The notes beneath the pieces were generated by a model that was given only the letters and a program-made list of their open reading frames with translations, did no database searches and was not told where the DNA came from. Shown in pieces: positions 36,993-46,209 of a DNA stretch of 64,000 bases; the stretch's first letter is position 1; the number at the start of each line of letters is the position of its first letter. A program made the translations under genes and the position numbers. Origin of the DNA: Helicobacter cappadocius (GTDB lineage Bacteria > Campylobacterota > Campylobacteria > Campylobacterales > Helicobacteraceae); the NCBI RefSeq assembly GCF_030688855.1, contig NZ_JAUYZK010000010.1:1-64000 (forward strand), written 5' to 3'.

Positions 36993-38030
36993 ATGGTAGA
37001 TAAGATTATTCCTCGCAAAAAGATATATAATCCCAATTCGACCGAAAGCGTAAATGATCGTAGGATTTTTGGAGGAAATCCTACAAGTATGTTTGATCTC
37101 AACAAAATTAAGTATCAATGGGCGTATAATCTTTGGAAGCTGATGTTGGCAAATACTTGGTTTCCTGAGGAAGTCAATATGAACAGCGATAAACTTGATT
37201 ATGGGAACCATCTCACCATTCAAGAAAAGCTAGGTTATGATAGAGCGTTGGCACAGCTTATTTTTATGGATAGTTTGCAAACAAATAATCTCATCGATAA
37301 TGTCAATCCCTTTATGACAAGTCCTGAAATAAATCTAATTCTAGTCAGACAAGCTTATGAAGAAGCCCTGCATTCTCAAAGTTACGCTGTGATGGTGGAA
37401 TCAATTTCTGCAAATACTGAAGAAATATACGATATGTGGCGTGTAGATATGCAGCTTCGTAGCAAAAATGATTATATCGCTGATGTTTATTTGCAACTTT
37501 CAGAAAATCCTACAGAACAAAATCTAGTCAAAGCGATGTTTGCTAATCAAATATTAGAAGGGATTTATTTTTATAGTGGATTTAGTTATTTTTACACTCT
37601 TGCTAGGAGTGGAAAAATGTTAGGCTCTGCACAAATGATACGTTTCATACAACGTGATGAAGTTACGCATCTTGTTTTATTTCAAAATATGATAAATGCC
37701 ACAAGAAAAGAAAGACCTGATCTTTTTACAAAATCACTTGAAGAGGAAGTGATTGAAATGTTCAGAAAAGCAGTTGAGATAGAATCACAATGGGGTATTT
37801 ATATCACTCAAGGACAGATTTTAGGACTTACCTCTGAAATCATTCATCAATATATCCAAAGTCTCGCTGATGATAGACTCTCAAAAGTTGGTCTTCCCAA
37901 ACTTTATAATGTGGTCAATCCTATCAAATGGGTGGATCAATTTGCTAGTTTTAATGATCAAAAAACTAACTTTTTTGAAGCAAAAGTCACTAATTACGCT
38001 AAAGGAAGCGTGAATTTTGATGATTTCTAA
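36993..38030 (+). CDS. nrdB: Ribonucleoside-diphosphate reductase small subunit (class Ia)
   Basis: The 345-residue beta subunit carries metal ligands in [19 protein letters not shown] near residue 125 and [16 protein letters not shown] near residue 211. The tyrosine in HSQSYA aligns with the radical tyrosine of E. coli NrdB. It supplies deoxyribonucleotides with an NrdA encoded elsewhere. AAAGGA precedes the ATG. pcm follows as in H. pylori HP0364-HP0363. Confidence 0.95.
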   Translation: MVDKIIPRKKIYNPNSTESVNDRRIFGGNPTSMFDLNKIKYQWAYNLWKLMLANTWFPEEVNMNSDKLDYGNHLTIQEKLGYDRALAQLIFMDSLQTNNLIDNVNPFMTSPEINLILVRQAYEEALHSQSYAVMVESISANTEEIYDMWRVDMQLRSKNDYIADVYLQLSENPTEQNLVKAMFANQILEGIYFYSGFSYFYTLARSGKMLGSAQMIRFIQRDEVTHLVLFQNMINATRKERPDLFTKSLEEEVIEMFRKAVEIESQWGIYITQGQILGLTSEIIHQYIQSLADDRLSKVGLPKLYNVVNPIKWVDQFASFNDQKTNFFEAKVTNYAKGSVNFDDF

Positions 38031-38100
38031 GAATTCATATGATTTTATCAACCTATGCAAATTTTTTGATGATATTAAATCTTAAAACTATGGAATAAAT

Positions 38101-38733
38101 ATGTTTAGACTCAAAGGTCACTTGATGTGCGATCAAATCGCTAGAAAATTTCCTCTTCAAGATAATGTTAAGGAGGCAATCTCAAATATTGATAGAGAGT
38201 TATTTGTTCCAGCTTCACTTAAACATTTAGCTTATAATTTGGATGCACTTCCAATGGGGGCTGATCAATGGATAAGCTCTCCTTTGACGGTTGCGAAAAT
38301 GACTCAATACCTCATACCAGAGGGCGGAGACAGTGTGCTTGAAATAGGATGTGGAAGTGGTTATCAAGCTATGGTTCTCTCCAGGCTTTTTCGACGAGTT
38401 TTTTCAATAGAACGTATCGAAAAACTACTCTTAGAAGCAAAGGAGCGAATTAGAAAATCAGGAATAAGTAATATTAATACCAAGTTAGATGATGGTCAAA
38501 ATGGTTGGGCAGCCTTTGCTCCTTATGATAGGATAATGTTTTCAGCTTGTGTTCAAAAAATACCTGATGCTATTATAGAACAGCTTGAAGAAGGTGGCAT
38601 TTTGGTTGCACCTATTGCAGATGGTGATACTCAAGTTATTGCTCGATTTAGAAAAAAAAATAATCAGCTAAGTACTCCTGAAATTTTGGAGAAATGTCTT
38701 TTTGTGCCAGTTCTTGATGGTGTGATGAGATAA
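38101..38733 (+). CDS. pcm: Protein-L-isoaspartate O-methyltransferase
   Basis: A 210-residue SAM-dependent enzyme with the PCMT pattern: [20 protein letters not shown] near residue 53, [20 protein letters not shown] (SAM site) near 77, and [16 protein letters not shown] near 160. It repairs isoaspartyl residues in aged proteins. Its last base overlaps the A24 peptidase start. Confidence 0.93.
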   Translation: MFRLKGHLMCDQIARKFPLQDNVKEAISNIDRELFVPASLKHLAYNLDALPMGADQWISSPLTVAKMTQYLIPEGGDSVLEIGCGSGYQAMVLSRLFRRVFSIERIEKLLLEAKERIRKSGISNINTKLDDGQNGWAAFAPYDRIMFSACVQKIPDAIIEQLEEGGILVAPIADGDTQVIARFRKKNNQLSTPEILEKCLFVPVLDGVMR

Positions 38734-39449
38734 TGTTGATTGGTTTTTTTGATTCTGATAAAACCACTCTTTTATATCAATATTTATCCTCTCCTAATTT
38801 ATTTGATCTCAATGCTTTATGGCTGAGTATTTTGGGTGTTGTTATTTTTCTTACAACACAGCTTTTATTTTATATTCAAAAAAGAAAACCAAAAACGGAT
38901 TTTACCTTTTTACAGAATTTGTTCTTTTCCAAAACTGAAAGTGTGTTTTTGGTACTGATTTTTTTTGCTGGAGGCATAGGAATTGCTTATCTCTATGGTG
39001 GGATATTTCAAATTTGGCTAATGGTTGTTTTTAGCTTTTTAGTTCTTTTATCTGCGATAGATTACAAGGTTTTGGCCGTTCCTGATTGGATAAATTTCGT
39101 ATTGTTTGTCTGTGTTTTGGTAGGAATGATTTATTTTTCACAAAATTTTTGGGATATTTTGCTTGGTGGACTAAGTATTGCTGGAATGTTTAGCATATTG
39201 AGAATTTTTGGGGATATGATTTGGCATAAAGAGGTCTTAGGTGAGGGGGATATTGTTTTTGGAGCTAGTGTGGGAATGTTACTAGGAGTTTATGGCAGTT
39301 TAATGAGCATTTTTTGGGGTTGTGTGTTTGCCTCTATATATAGTGTTTTAGTTAGATTTTTTGGAAAGAAAATTACCAAACTACCGCTTATAATGATTAT
39401 TTTTATAGGCTTATTATTTTATTTTTTAATGGGCATCATCAATGATTAA
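38733..39449 (+). CDS. A24 family prepilin-type peptidase
   Basis: The 238-residue membrane protein has about seven helices and the two aspartates of type IV prepilin peptidases, in LSAIDYKVLAVPDW near residue 111 and GEGDIVFGASVG near residue 169. The N-terminal methyltransferase domain of full-length PilD is missing, so it would cleave but not methylate. It lies between pcm and lptF in an overlapping run. No pilin or pseudopilin gene is in the window. Confidence 0.85.
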   Translation: MLIGFFDSDKTTLLYQYLSSPNLFDLNALWLSILGVVIFLTTQLLFYIQKRKPKTDFTFLQNLFFSKTESVFLVLIFFAGGIGIAYLYGGIFQIWLMVVFSFLVLLSAIDYKVLAVPDWINFVLFVCVLVGMIYFSQNFWDILLGGLSIAGMFSILRIFGDMIWHKEVLGEGDIVFGASVGMLLGVYGSLMSIFWGCVFASIYSVLVRFFGKKITKLPLIMIIFIGLLFYFLMGIIND

Positions 39450-40458
39450 GCAATATATTTTTTTAGCCGTTTCTCAAATATTTTTTCCATTTTTTTTAGT
39501 GCTGTTTTTTATTGCCTCTGTCGTATTGCTTATTGGAATAGCTGGGGTTACATTGGTTGTCAAAATGGACATTTTAGACCTGGGACAACTTTTTTTATAT
39601 TCGCTGCCTGGAACGGTTTTTTTTATTATTCCTATTACATTTTTTGCTTCTTGTGTTTTAGGTATTTCTCGCCTTTGTTATGATTATGAATTGCTTGTTT
39701 TTTTCTCATTAGGGATTTCGCCAAAAACGATTTTAAAAGTTTTTGTCCCTATCAGTGTTTTAGTCAGTATTGTTTTGTTGATGTTCTCGCTTGTGATGAT
39801 ACCTCTCTCAAAGAGTGCTTATTCAGATTTTATTGCAGAGAAGAAAAATAAAGTTGATGTTAATATAAGACCAGGAGAATTTGGTCAAAAACTCGGCGAT
39901 TGGCTTGTATATGTAAATGGTATCAGTCATAACAAATATAACCAACTCGTGCTTTTTTCTAGTGATGGGTTATCTCAAGAAAGCTTTATTGTGGCTAATA
40001 GTGGTGAAGTCAATAATAAAAATGGAGTTTTTGAGCTTAATCTTTATGATGGAGATGCTTATTTTGCACAAAATAAAGAGATAAATAAAGTTGATTTCAA
40101 ACAAATGAGTTTAAAAAATCAAACAGGATCTATTAAGCTAAGTTCTTATGATTTGATTGATTATTGGAAAAGTGCTTTTAGTGGAGATTCATCCCAAGCT
40201 AGAAGACTAGCACAGGCTATAATGACTTCTTTATTTCCCATTGTAAGTGTGTTTTTGATACCTTTATTTGGAATTGCCAATCCAAGATTTCATAAAAATA
40301 TGTCTTATATTTATATTTTGCTTGGCGTGGGGATTTATTTTTTGATTATGCACATAACAAGTCAAAGTGCTCCTTTTTGGGGAATGGTATTATTGCCTAG
40401 TATTTGGCTTAGTATTTCCTACTTTTTTTATAAACGATTTATTTTGAAATTTTACTGA
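39442..40458 (+). CDS. lptF: LptF/LptG family LPS-export permease
   Basis: A 338-residue protein of the YjgP/YjgQ family: three N-terminal helices, a periplasmic beta-jellyroll region (about residues 125-250, with VNIRPGEFGQKLGDWLVYVNG), then three C-terminal helices. It forms the inner-membrane LPS extraction complex with LptB and a second permease. It overlaps the A24 peptidase by eight bases and truA by one. LptF rather than LptG is chosen by position (HP0362) and is not certain. Confidence 0.88.
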   Translation: MIKQYIFLAVSQIFFPFFLVLFFIASVVLLIGIAGVTLVVKMDILDLGQLFLYSLPGTVFFIIPITFFASCVLGISRLCYDYELLVFFSLGISPKTILKVFVPISVLVSIVLLMFSLVMIPLSKSAYSDFIAEKKNKVDVNIRPGEFGQKLGDWLVYVNGISHNKYNQLVLFSSDGLSQESFIVANSGEVNNKNGVFELNLYDGDAYFAQNKEINKVDFKQMSLKNQTGSIKLSSYDLIDYWKSAFSGDSSQARRLAQAIMTSLFPIVSVFLIPLFGIANPRFHKNMSYIYILLGVGIYFLIMHITSQSAPFWGMVLLPSIWLSISYFFYKRFILKFY

Positions 40459-41198
40459 TGAAAAAGATTTTTGCAAAAATAGCATATGATGGAAGTGCTT
40501 TTAGTGGTTTTGCTAGACAAAGACAAAAAGATATAATGAGTGTAACTGAACGCATAGAAATTGCTCTTAGGAGTATGGGAATAAATGATGAGATTATTTC
40601 TGCAGGAAGAACGGACAAAGGAGTTCATGCCACTGGTCAAATAATCAGCTTTTGCGTGGATGAAAAAATACAGATTTCAAAAATAAAATCACTCTTGAAT
40701 TACAAACTCTACCCTTATATTTTTGTCAAGAATATTTACGAAACAGATATGTCTTTTCAACCTAGATTTGATGCAAGATACAGAGGATACAGATATATTT
40801 TTTGTGATAATTTTTCTAATCCTTTTATCTCAAAATATGTTTCAGTTGAAAAATACGGATCAAAAGAACTCATCCAAGAGGCTCTGAATCTTTTTGTCGG
40901 AAAACATTGTTTTAGCTATTTTAAAAAACAAGGAAGTGATACAAAAACAGATATTAGAGAAATATATAAGGCAACAATATACCAACATAAAATTTTTTCT
41001 AAAAATTGTAATATCATTTATTTACAAGCCAATGGTTTTTTGCGATCTCAAGTCAGACTCATGATAGGAGCTGCACTTGCTTATTCTAGGGGGGAAATTA
41101 CATTAGAAGAGATTTTATTACAACTAGATTGTAAAAAACATTCTTATAGCAAACCTGTAAGTGCTAATGGGTTGTATTTAGTGCGAGTGATTTATTAA
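40458..41198 (+). CDS. truA: tRNA pseudouridine synthase A
   Basis: The 246-residue enzyme makes pseudouridine at tRNA positions 38-40. The catalytic aspartate is in ISAGRTDKGVHATGQ near residue 52. RFDARYRGYRYIF and FLRSQVRLMIGAALAYSRGEI are further TruA blocks. The ATG overlaps the lptF stop (TGATGA). Confidence 0.95.
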   Translation: MKKIFAKIAYDGSAFSGFARQRQKDIMSVTERIEIALRSMGINDEIISAGRTDKGVHATGQIISFCVDEKIQISKIKSLLNYKLYPYIFVKNIYETDMSFQPRFDARYRGYRYIFCDNFSNPFISKYVSVEKYGSKELIQEALNLFVGKHCFSYFKKQGSDTKTDIREIYKATIYQHKIFSKNCNIIYLQANGFLRSQVRLMIGAALAYSRGEITLEEILLQLDCKKHSYSKPVSANGLYLVRVIY

Positions 41199-41227
41199 AA
41201 TATATCTTATTTTAAAGCTGCATTGAT

Positions 41228-41233
41228 TATAAT
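41228..41233 (+). promoter_or_regulatory. -10 box of the 6S RNA
   Basis: TATAAT is placed seven bases before the first paired base of the structured RNA (41240), which fixes a likely transcription start there. Confidence 0.65.
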
Positions 41234-41239
41234 ATATAT

Positions 41240-41432
41240 GCCTGAATGATTCGTGTTTGTTAAAAATTGCGAGTCTATTAATAAGTATTTTCAGGTCAAT
41301 CGTAGCAATCTTTGTGTGTTCGGTATTTTTGCTTGAGCCTTCTGTGGTTAGAATCTGCCGCCTAATAAGATTCTCTTGACCTAATTTGTAGCTTTTCGGG
41401 CTACGCATCAATACATAGCGGTCATTTGGGTA
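41240..41432 (+). ncRNA. ssrS: 6S RNA (epsilonproteobacterial, purD-motif type)
   Basis: The 254-base gap before purD holds a highly structured transcript. Its ends pair: CCTGAATGATTCG at 41241-41253 with CGGTCATTTGGG at 41419-41430, using some G-U pairs. Inside are AGGTCAA/TTGACCT, AGAATCT/AGATTCT and GTAGC/GCTAC repeats, giving one long bulged rod. A structured element upstream of purD in Campylobacterota was described as the purD motif and later recognised as 6S RNA, which binds sigma-70-type RNA polymerase in stationary phase. Position, promoter and fold all agree. No covariance model was run. Confidence 0.75.
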
Positions 41433-41452
41433 ATTGATAGAAAGATAAAATA

Positions 41453-42745
41453 ATGAAGTCAATCACATCTCAAAAAATTTTAATTATTGGAAATGGTGGC
41501 AGAGAGTATGCTATAGGTAGAGCTTTTTCACAGGATTCTCGCGTGGATAGGATTTATTTTTATCCCGGAAATGGTGGTACAAACAAATTGGGGGAAAATA
41601 TATCTGTTCAAACAGATGAAGAGCTTATCAGATTTATTTTATCTCATCAAATAGATTTTGTATTTATTGGTCCAGAAGCACCTTTGGTGGAAGGAATGAG
41701 CGATGTTCTTAGAGAAGCTGGAATCAAAGTCTTTGGCCCAAGTTCTAAAGCAGCACAATTAGAAGGCTCTAAGGCTTTTATGAAAGATTTTGTTTCCCGC
41801 TTTGGCATTCCTACTGCAAGATATTTGCAAACTTCACATTATGATGAAGCCAGAGAGTTTATCATTTCCTTGACACCACCTATTGTGTTAAAGGCAGATG
41901 GATTGTGTGCAGGTAAGGGTGTGGTGATTGTAAATACTCATAAACAAGCCCTTGAAGAACTTAAAAACATGCTTGAAGGCAAGAGTTTTGGAGAAGCTGC
42001 TAGATGTGTTGTGATCGAAGAATTTTTAGATGGCTATGAGCTTTCGGTTTTTGCCTTGTGCGATGGAGAAGAATATGTATTACTTCCAGCATCTCAAGAT
42101 CATAAACGTCTTTTGAGTGCAGATAGAGGTCCAAATACAGGAGGTATGGGTGCTTATGCCCCAACACCTCTATGTGATGAAGAAATGATGAAAAAAATCG
42201 AGAATTTGATTATAAAACCTACGCTCAAAGGTATGCAAAAAGAAAAAATGCCATTTTATGGGGTTTTGTTTGCAGGTATTATGGTGGTCTCTATAGGAGA
42301 TGTATTGCAACCATATTTGCTTGAATTTAATGTTCGTTTTGGAGATCCTGAATGTGAAATTTTGCTTCCATTGCTCAAAACACCTCTTTTAGATCTCTGT
42401 TATGGTGTGATGGAGCATAAATTAGGATTATTGAAGGTTGAAATCTCTCAGAGATATTGTGTAGGTGTGGTTATTGCATCGCAAAACTATCCTTATAGCA
42501 CCTCTGAAGCTAAGGCTATTAGCATCAATGATGTTGATGAAAATTTAGGGCATATTTGCTTTGCAGGGGTGAATTTAAAAGATGGTATTCTTATGGCTAC
42601 AGGAGGGCGAGTATTGGTTTGTGTTGGGGTAGGGGAGAGTTTAAAAGAAGCTAGAAAAAACGCGTATGCACTCGTTGGCAAAGTTCATTTTGATGGAATG
42701 AATTATCGCGATGATATTGGATTTAGGGCATTGAAGAATGTATAA
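41453..42745 (+). CDS. purD: Phosphoribosylamine-glycine ligase
   Basis: The 430-residue purine enzyme joins glycine to phosphoribosylamine using ATP. It has ILIIGNGGREYAIG at the N-terminus, GPEAPLVEGM near residue 73, VLKADGLCAGKGVVI near 142 and DHKRLLSADRGPNTGGMGAYAP near 216, an ATP-grasp protein of normal length. It stands directly behind the 6S RNA. Confidence 0.96.
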   Translation: MKSITSQKILIIGNGGREYAIGRAFSQDSRVDRIYFYPGNGGTNKLGENISVQTDEELIRFILSHQIDFVFIGPEAPLVEGMSDVLREAGIKVFGPSSKAAQLEGSKAFMKDFVSRFGIPTARYLQTSHYDEAREFIISLTPPIVLKADGLCAGKGVVIVNTHKQALEELKNMLEGKSFGEAARCVVIEEFLDGYELSVFALCDGEEYVLLPASQDHKRLLSADRGPNTGGMGAYAPTPLCDEEMMKKIENLIIKPTLKGMQKEKMPFYGVLFAGIMVVSIGDVLQPYLLEFNVRFGDPECEILLPLLKTPLLDLCYGVMEHKLGLLKVEISQRYCVGVVIASQNYPYSTSEAKAISINDVDENLGHICFAGVNLKDGILMATGGRVLVCVGVGESLKEARKNAYALVGKVHFDGMNYRDDIGFRALKNV

Positions 42746-42777
42746 AAAAACTAGATATCTAAATTTTTGAGGCATAG

Positions 42778-43242
42778 ATGATTTATACAGATGACAAAAT
42801 AGAGGAAATCCTATATCGAGAAAACATCAAAATACCCTCTTTTTCTCATAGAGTATCAGCTTTTATTATTGATATATTCTTGGTTGTATTGATTACTTGG
42901 GGAGTGTATATCAATTTTTTAAGTACCTCTTCTAGCGATATACAAACTAAAATATATTCAATTCAAAAGCTCATTCTTATTTATTTTTTTTTAGAACTTA
43001 GTTATGAAGTTATTTGTCTTAGATATTTAAGTGCCTCCATTGGAAAGATGATTTTTGGAATCAAAGTTATTTCCTTATTGGATTTGGATAGACCTGTTTT
43101 AAAAACCATATTTCAAAGATCGACTTTGAAGGTTTTTGAAGAAATATTTGGTTTTGTATTGTTTATTTTTGCCATCGATAATAGGTTTTATCGAGGTCTT
43201 CACGACAAAGTAAGCAAAACACTTGTCGTATCAGATAGGTAA
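42778..43242 (+). CDS. RDD family membrane protein
   Basis: A 154-residue protein with three membrane helices and RDD-family features: FSHRVSAFIIDIFLVVLIT near residue 22, the SIGKMIFGIKVISLLD segment near 83 and FYRGLHDKVSKTLVV at the end. The arginine-aspartate pair in the first helix gives the family its name. The role is unknown. It lies between purD and lptD, as in H. pylori. Confidence 0.85.
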   Translation: MIYTDDKIEEILYRENIKIPSFSHRVSAFIIDIFLVVLITWGVYINFLSTSSSDIQTKIYSIQKLILIYFFLELSYEVICLRYLSASIGKMIFGIKVISLLDLDRPVLKTIFQRSTLKVFEEIFGFVLFIFAIDNRFYRGLHDKVSKTLVVSDR

Positions 43243-43246
43243 AATT

Positions 43247-45505
43247 TTGATTAGATTTAGTATCGTTTTTATTATTCTTAGCTGTTTTGTTTTTGCCACA
43301 CAGAGTGCTGTTCAAAAATTTGACAAAAATAACAACAAGGTTTTTGAACTTCTAGCAGATAGTGTAAAAGGCGAGGGTAATGTAGTCGTTGCTTCAGGAA
43401 ATGCTGTTTTACTTAATACTGATATTTATATTCTTGCTGATAGGATTTCATATGATACAAAAAATCGAGTTGCCACCATTGATGGTAATATAAAGATATA
43501 TAAAGGTGGAGGACTTTTTGCACGAGCAGAGCATATTGTCTTAAACATGAATGAAAAATACGAAATTATTAATCCATTTTATCTACAAGATGGCATCAGT
43601 GGATTATGGATAAGTTCAGAAAATGCAGAAAATCGAGACAAAAAATATAGCTTCAAGAGGGTAACTGTTTCTGGATGTAGTATAGAAAATCCAATCTGGC
43701 ATATTGACGCAACCTCTGGATCTTATAACTCCGACAAATCAGCCCTATCTTTATGGAATCCAAAAATATATATAGGAGATATTCCTATTTTATATTTTCC
43801 TTATATACATCTTTCCACTAGCACGAAAAGAACAACTGGATTGCTATATCCAGAATTTGCAGCTTCCAATACAGAAGGTTTTGTTTATATGCAACCTTTT
43901 TACCTTGCACTGCAAGATTTTTGGGATATGACCCTCACACCTCAAGTTAGGACAAATAGAGGTTATGGGGCAAATTTTGAAGCACGTTTTATCAACAAAG
44001 AACAGGATAAATTTAGCTTTACAACGAGATTTTTTCATAACAATATGGATTATTATAAAAAATATAGTCTTAGAAATAAAAATGTTTATGGTTTTGAACT
44101 TGCACATACAAGTCGCGATCCTCTCCAAAAATATTTTGGCTTAAAAAACTCTATTGATAATGGTCTTTATCTGGATTTTTTGTATATGAACGACCTAGAT
44201 TATGCTCGATTTGAAAATATCAATACCATTATTACTGATGGAACGCATATGTCTAGGGGAAACTATTATGTTCAGACCGAGAACAACTACTACGGGATTA
44301 ACTTCAAGTATTTTATCAACCTAAATAAAATCAACAACGACACAACCTTCCAGTCTTTACCAAATTTACAGTACCACAAATATTTAGATTCACTATTTTT
44401 TAAAAATCTTTTATATTCTCTTGATTATCAATTTAAAAACACCACTAGAGATATTGGCTATGGATATGTTCAAAACTCTCTAAATATTCCTGTTGGTTTA
44501 CAATTTTCACTTTTTAAAAAATACATCTCATTAGGGATTTGGAATAATATTTATATGAGCAATGCTATTCTTACAAGATCCCAAAACACCTATATACCCA
44601 ATCTTGATAAAAAATCCACTAGAGAGTATGGAAATATCTTATCAGCGGGATATAGTATTTATTTAAACTCTGATTTGGCAAAGGATTACAATAAAGTTTT
44701 CCACACTATTCAATTCCAACTTGCATTCAATGCTCCTTATTTTGAATTGTCAAATGGTTTGTTTGATTCGCAAATGTACAAAAAAACCACCCTTGCAAAA
44801 AGCCTATATTCCAAAAATAGTCTTGAGCAATATCTCATCAATGGCAAATCCTATAGTGATATTTGGGATCCTAATAGTCTAACCGGAACGGCTATATCCG
44901 CAAAAACAATGGATATAGGTCTCACTCAATATTTTTATGGATTAGGTGCAAAAGAATTATTTTATTGGAAAATAACTCAAACTTTAAACTTTGATGATCC
45001 AGTGTCCATTGCTCGTATTCCTATGGAAAATAAAATTGGTTTTTCTCCGCTAAAAGGTCTAGATATGTACGCGAGTATTTTTTATTCGTTTTATTACAAT
45101 GCCTTAGATGAAATCGCATTGAATGCAAATTATAAATATAAATATATGATTGCAAATTTATCGTATTATATCAAGAGAGATTTTCGCGATGATGGTATTA
45201 ATAAGATTGTAGAAAATTCTGCAAACTATCTCAAAGGTGGTTTTAGCAATGATTTTGGATATTTTGGTTTGAGTGCTTCTGCGGGATATGATATCAAAAA
45301 CAATGTTTTGCTTGATTGGGATGTTGGTATTTTCAAAAATATTCGTTGTTTTGGTATTGGACTTAAGTTTGTCAATCAAAGAAGACCAATACTTACAAAC
45401 GATCCCGGAAATCCTCTTGAGGTATTGAAAAACACTTACATCAAATTAGAGTTGAATTTCGTACCTCTTACAAATACTGGGCTTACCTATCGGATTACAA
45501 AATAA
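43247..45505 (+). CDS. lptD: LPS-assembly outer-membrane protein LptD
   Basis: The protein (about 752 residues) has a signal peptide (IRFSIVFIILSCFVFATQS), an N-terminal jellyroll region (DSVKGEGNVVVASGNAVLLN, then GNIKIYKGGGLFARAEHIVL) and a long beta-barrel from about residue 190 with STKRTTGLLYPEF. LptD inserts LPS into the outer leaflet. I prefer TTG 43247, with AGG eight bases before and a clean signal peptide, over the in-frame TTG at 43223 that overlaps the RDD gene. Confidence 0.9.
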   Translation: MIRFSIVFIILSCFVFATQSAVQKFDKNNNKVFELLADSVKGEGNVVVASGNAVLLNTDIYILADRISYDTKNRVATIDGNIKIYKGGGLFARAEHIVLNMNEKYEIINPFYLQDGISGLWISSENAENRDKKYSFKRVTVSGCSIENPIWHIDATSGSYNSDKSALSLWNPKIYIGDIPILYFPYIHLSTSTKRTTGLLYPEFAASNTEGFVYMQPFYLALQDFWDMTLTPQVRTNRGYGANFEARFINKEQDKFSFTTRFFHNNMDYYKKYSLRNKNVYGFELAHTSRDPLQKYFGLKNSIDNGLYLDFLYMNDLDYARFENINTIITDGTHMSRGNYYVQTENNYYGINFKYFINLNKINNDTTFQSLPNLQYHKYLDSLFFKNLLYSLDYQFKNTTRDIGYGYVQNSLNIPVGLQFSLFKKYISLGIWNNIYMSNAILTRSQNTYIPNLDKKSTREYGNILSAGYSIYLNSDLAKDYNKVFHTIQFQLAFNAPYFELSNGLFDSQMYKKTTLAKSLYSKNSLEQYLINGKSYSDIWDPNSLTGTAISAKTMDIGLTQYFYGLGAKELFYWKITQTLNFDDPVSIARIPMENKIGFSPLKGLDMYASIFYSFYYNALDEIALNANYKYKYMIANLSYYIKRDFRDDGINKIVENSANYLKGGFSNDFGYFGLSASAGYDIKNNVLLDWDVGIFKNIRCFGIGLKFVNQRRPILTNDPGNPLEVLKNTYIKLELNFVPLTNTGLTYRITK

Positions 45506-45514
45506 GGAAACACA

Positions 45515-46189
45515 ATGGGTACAACAAAAATAGATAATCTCAAATTTGAAAATAGAGATGATGCTTTGGGACGTTTGATGGATGAGATATTGATACGACA
45601 TTTAGACACCAAAAATTCTATCATTCTTGCTACAAGTTTAGCAGGAGTGGGTTTTGGAGAAAAAATGTCTAAAAGGATGAATATCCCATTGGATTTTTTA
45701 TTTACTATGCCTATTTATGCACCCTTAAATAGTGAATGTGAAATTGCTATTGTGAGTGAAAATATGGATATAATTATGAATGAAGCATTGATTGACTCTT
45801 TTGATATTACTTTAGATTATGTTTATGGAGAAGCTAAAAGAACCTATGAAGAAGATATTTTGGCTGATATATACAAATTCAGAAAAGGTTCTATGATAAG
45901 TTCCTTGAACGATAAAGATGTTTTTATTGTTGATCAAGGGGTTGAAACAGGTCTTACAATGAATGTTGCCATTCAAACTTGCATTTCAAAAGGAGCTAGG
46001 AGCGTGTATGTTGCCACACCTGTGATAGCCAAAAATGTCGCCTCCTGTTTGTCTGAGATATGTGATGAGGTCATCAGCGTATTCAAACCCGATCATTTTG
46101 TTTCTACTGCCCATTATTACAAATCCTTACCTGCTATGGATGAAGAAGAAGTCGAAGAGATATTAGATCGATCTTTGAAAAAAATATAA
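45515..46189 (+). CDS. Phosphoribosyltransferase-fold protein
   Basis: A 224-residue protein with a type I phosphoribosyltransferase layout. NSIILATSLAGVGFGEKMSK is near residue 35 and the PRPP loop region reads KDVFIVDQGVETGLTMNVAI near residue 133, where the usual DDxxxTG becomes DQGVETG. It matches the HP1214 position between lptD and pnp. The base or other substrate is unknown, and with an altered PRPP loop it may not be a standard salvage enzyme. Confidence 0.78.
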   Translation: MGTTKIDNLKFENRDDALGRLMDEILIRHLDTKNSIILATSLAGVGFGEKMSKRMNIPLDFLFTMPIYAPLNSECEIAIVSENMDIIMNEALIDSFDITLDYVYGEAKRTYEEDILADIYKFRKGSMISSLNDKDVFIVDQGVETGLTMNVAIQTCISKGARSVYVATPVIAKNVASCLSEICDEVISVFKPDHFVSTAHYYKSLPAMDEEEVEEILDRSLKKI

Positions 46190-46209
46190 TTACAATTTAA
46201 GGAATTCAA

